Shown: in pieces, positions 63,161 to 64,000 of the stretch
How positions within the stretch are numbered: position 1 is the first letter of the stretch
Layout of the letters: the number at the start of each line of letters is the position of its first letter
NCBI RefSeq assembly: GCF_016056295.1
Contig: NZ_JAECZB010000103.1
Span: 1-64,000 of the forward strand
Origin: Atlanticothrix silvestris CENA357
GTDB taxonomy: Bacteria; Cyanobacteriota; Cyanobacteriia; Cyanobacteriales; Nostocaceae
Reading direction: 5' to 3'
Length of the DNA stretch: 64,000 bases
Translations under genes and position numbers: made by a program
Notes under the pieces: model-generated
The model's database searches: none
What the model was told of the DNA's origin: nothing
What the model saw: only the letters and a program-made list of their open reading frames with translations

Positions 63161-64000
63161 ATGCAAAGGTATAAGGTGAAGGTGTTCAAAATCCAAAATG
63201 CTAAGCGGCTGGTTTATGCATTGATTGCTGCTTTTGCTTGTTTGTTTGTCACGTTTGATTTTTCTCTGGCGGCGACAGCAGAGGCTAAACATTACACAGA
63301 GTTGCAGTTTGCACCAATTCCGGAAATCAAGTTACCCAAGTATGAACGGTTTGTTTTACAAAACGGCTTGGTTGTGTATTTGATGGAAGACCACGAACTA
63401 CCATTAGTAAGTGGGACGGCGCTGATCCGGACGGGAAGCCGCTTGGAACCATCAGCGAAAATCGGGTTGGCTGAGTTTACGGGTGCGGTAATGCGGACTG
63501 GTGGAACTCAGAAGCATTCGCCGGATCAACTCAATGAGATGTTGGAACAACGAGCTGCGGCTGTAGAAACTAGTATTGGTGAAACTTCAGGTAGTGCTAA
63601 TTTTGAGGCGCTTAGTGAAGATTTAGAAACAGTTTTTGGGCTGTTTGCTGAGGTGTTGAGGGAGCCTGTATTTGCTCAATCAAAGCTAGACTTGGCTAAG
63701 ACACAAGCCAAGGGTAGTATTGCCCGTCGCAATGATGATCCCAATGAGATTGCTAATCGGGAGTTTCAGAAATTAATTTATGGCAAAGATAGCCCTTACG
63801 CCCGCACGATAGAGTATGCGACAGTTGATCGAGTTACCCGTGGAGATTTGGTACAGTTCTACCAACAGTATTTTCATCCCAATAATATGATTTTGGGGAT
63901 TGTAGGAGATTTTGACGCTCAGAAAATGCGATCGCTCATTCAAGCTAAGCTGGGTGATTGGCAGCGTAACCCCAAAATTACTAAACCCCAGTTATCAGAG
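63161..64000 (+). CDS. M16-family peptidase-like protein, non-catalytic partner (3' truncated)
   Basis: 280 codons, running off the window end. ATG 63161 follows GGAAGAGAGAT. A signal peptide (about 15-37) precedes an M16 N-terminal domain: YERFVLQNGLVVYLMEDHEL, IKIGLAEFTG at the place of HxxEH in the partner (no metal ligands), and NREFQKLIYGKDSPYARTIE. Loss of HxxEH marks it as the regulatory/non-catalytic subunit of an M16 heterodimer, as known for tandem M16 genes. The spacing from the first gene (253 bases with a repeat) may still allow joint transcription. Confidence 0.88.
   Translation, partial: MQRYKVKVFKIQNAKRLVYALIAAFACLFVTFDFSLAATAEAKHYTELQFAPIPEIKLPKYERFVLQNGLVVYLMEDHELPLVSGTALIRTGSRLEPSAKIGLAEFTGAVMRTGGTQKHSPDQLNEMLEQRAAAVETSIGETSGSANFEALSEDLETVFGLFAEVLREPVFAQSKLDLAKTQAKGSIARRNDDPNEIANREFQKLIYGKDSPYARTIEYATVDRVTRGDLVQFYQQYFHPNNMILGIVGDFDAQKMRSLIQAKLGDWQRNPKITKPQLSE

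Noticed and set aside
63062-63292. 76-codon minus-strand ORF over the start of the second M16 gene
   Set aside because: Antisense to a well-supported signal peptide and M16 coding region; partly repeat DNA.

Overview
The window looks like chromosomal DNA from a filamentous, probably heterocyst-forming cyanobacterium (Nostoc/Anabaena/Calothrix-like). The evidence is the many dispersed HIP1-type GCGATCGC octamers, a sucrose synthase, a cobalamin-dependent class II ribonucleotide reductase, type-II NADH dehydrogenase, Rcp1-type response regulators, DUF4079 and AMIN-domain proteins, and Nostoc-style short repeats and hairpins. Species cannot be fixed from sequence reading alone. Gene order is mosaic: short operons on both strands, several decayed genes, and AT-rich intergenic DNA.

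Layout. 1-8.9 kb: end of an IS630-type transposase, a basic-tailed membrane protein, dapB, a coiled-coil/zinc-ribbon membrane protein, a probable MITE, a secreted protein, a pterin dehydratase-HD hydrolase pair, and nrdJ. nrdJ is split by a 308-nt sequence with the hallmarks of a group I intron, placed between codons of the active-site Cys-Gly-Glu. 9.4-14.9 kb: sucrose synthase followed by a GH65 phosphorylase/beta-phosphoglucomutase fusion, a sugar-interconversion unit. 15-18 kb: a scar zone with a broken Uma2 gene, an intact VapBC-like pair, aroC and a collapsed second toxin-antitoxin locus. 18.1-25 kb: SemiSWEET, B12/radical-SAM protein, small proteins, a frameshifted Ca2+/cation antiporter, a CNNM/CBS protein, a deleted AI-2E transporter remnant and a stress protein.

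26.0-30.1 kb: a compact three-gene cluster encoding a haem-oxygenase-like diiron protein, a flavin-dependent tryptophan-halogenase-type enzyme and an FMO-type monooxygenase. It is preceded by about 1.1 kb of AT-rich DNA with a perfect 36-bp palindrome. This is the best candidate for an undescribed biosynthetic system; its enzyme classes recall those of halogenated indole/nitrile pathways in cyanobacteria.

30.1-44.8 kb: gltX, tRNA-Asp, two tandem Ser/Thr kinases sharing a C-terminal domain, a phytase-like secreted protein, DoxX, NDH-2, a TM0106-type nuclease, an AMIN/serine beta-lactamase-fold protein bracketed by identical 36-bp repeats, and a decayed AAA+ ATPase. 44.8-64 kb is rich in signalling: an OmpR/histidine-kinase/hydrolase operon, a cNMP-kinase paired with a response-regulator/thioredoxin-reductase fusion that has lost its cysteine motifs, a DUF4079-kinase pair, and a three-gene CHASE3-PAS kinase/Rcp1/hybrid operon. 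It ends with a TetR regulator and an active/inactive M16 peptidase pair (the second runs off the window). A dispersed hairpin element occurs near 300, 52.9 kb and 62.9 kb.
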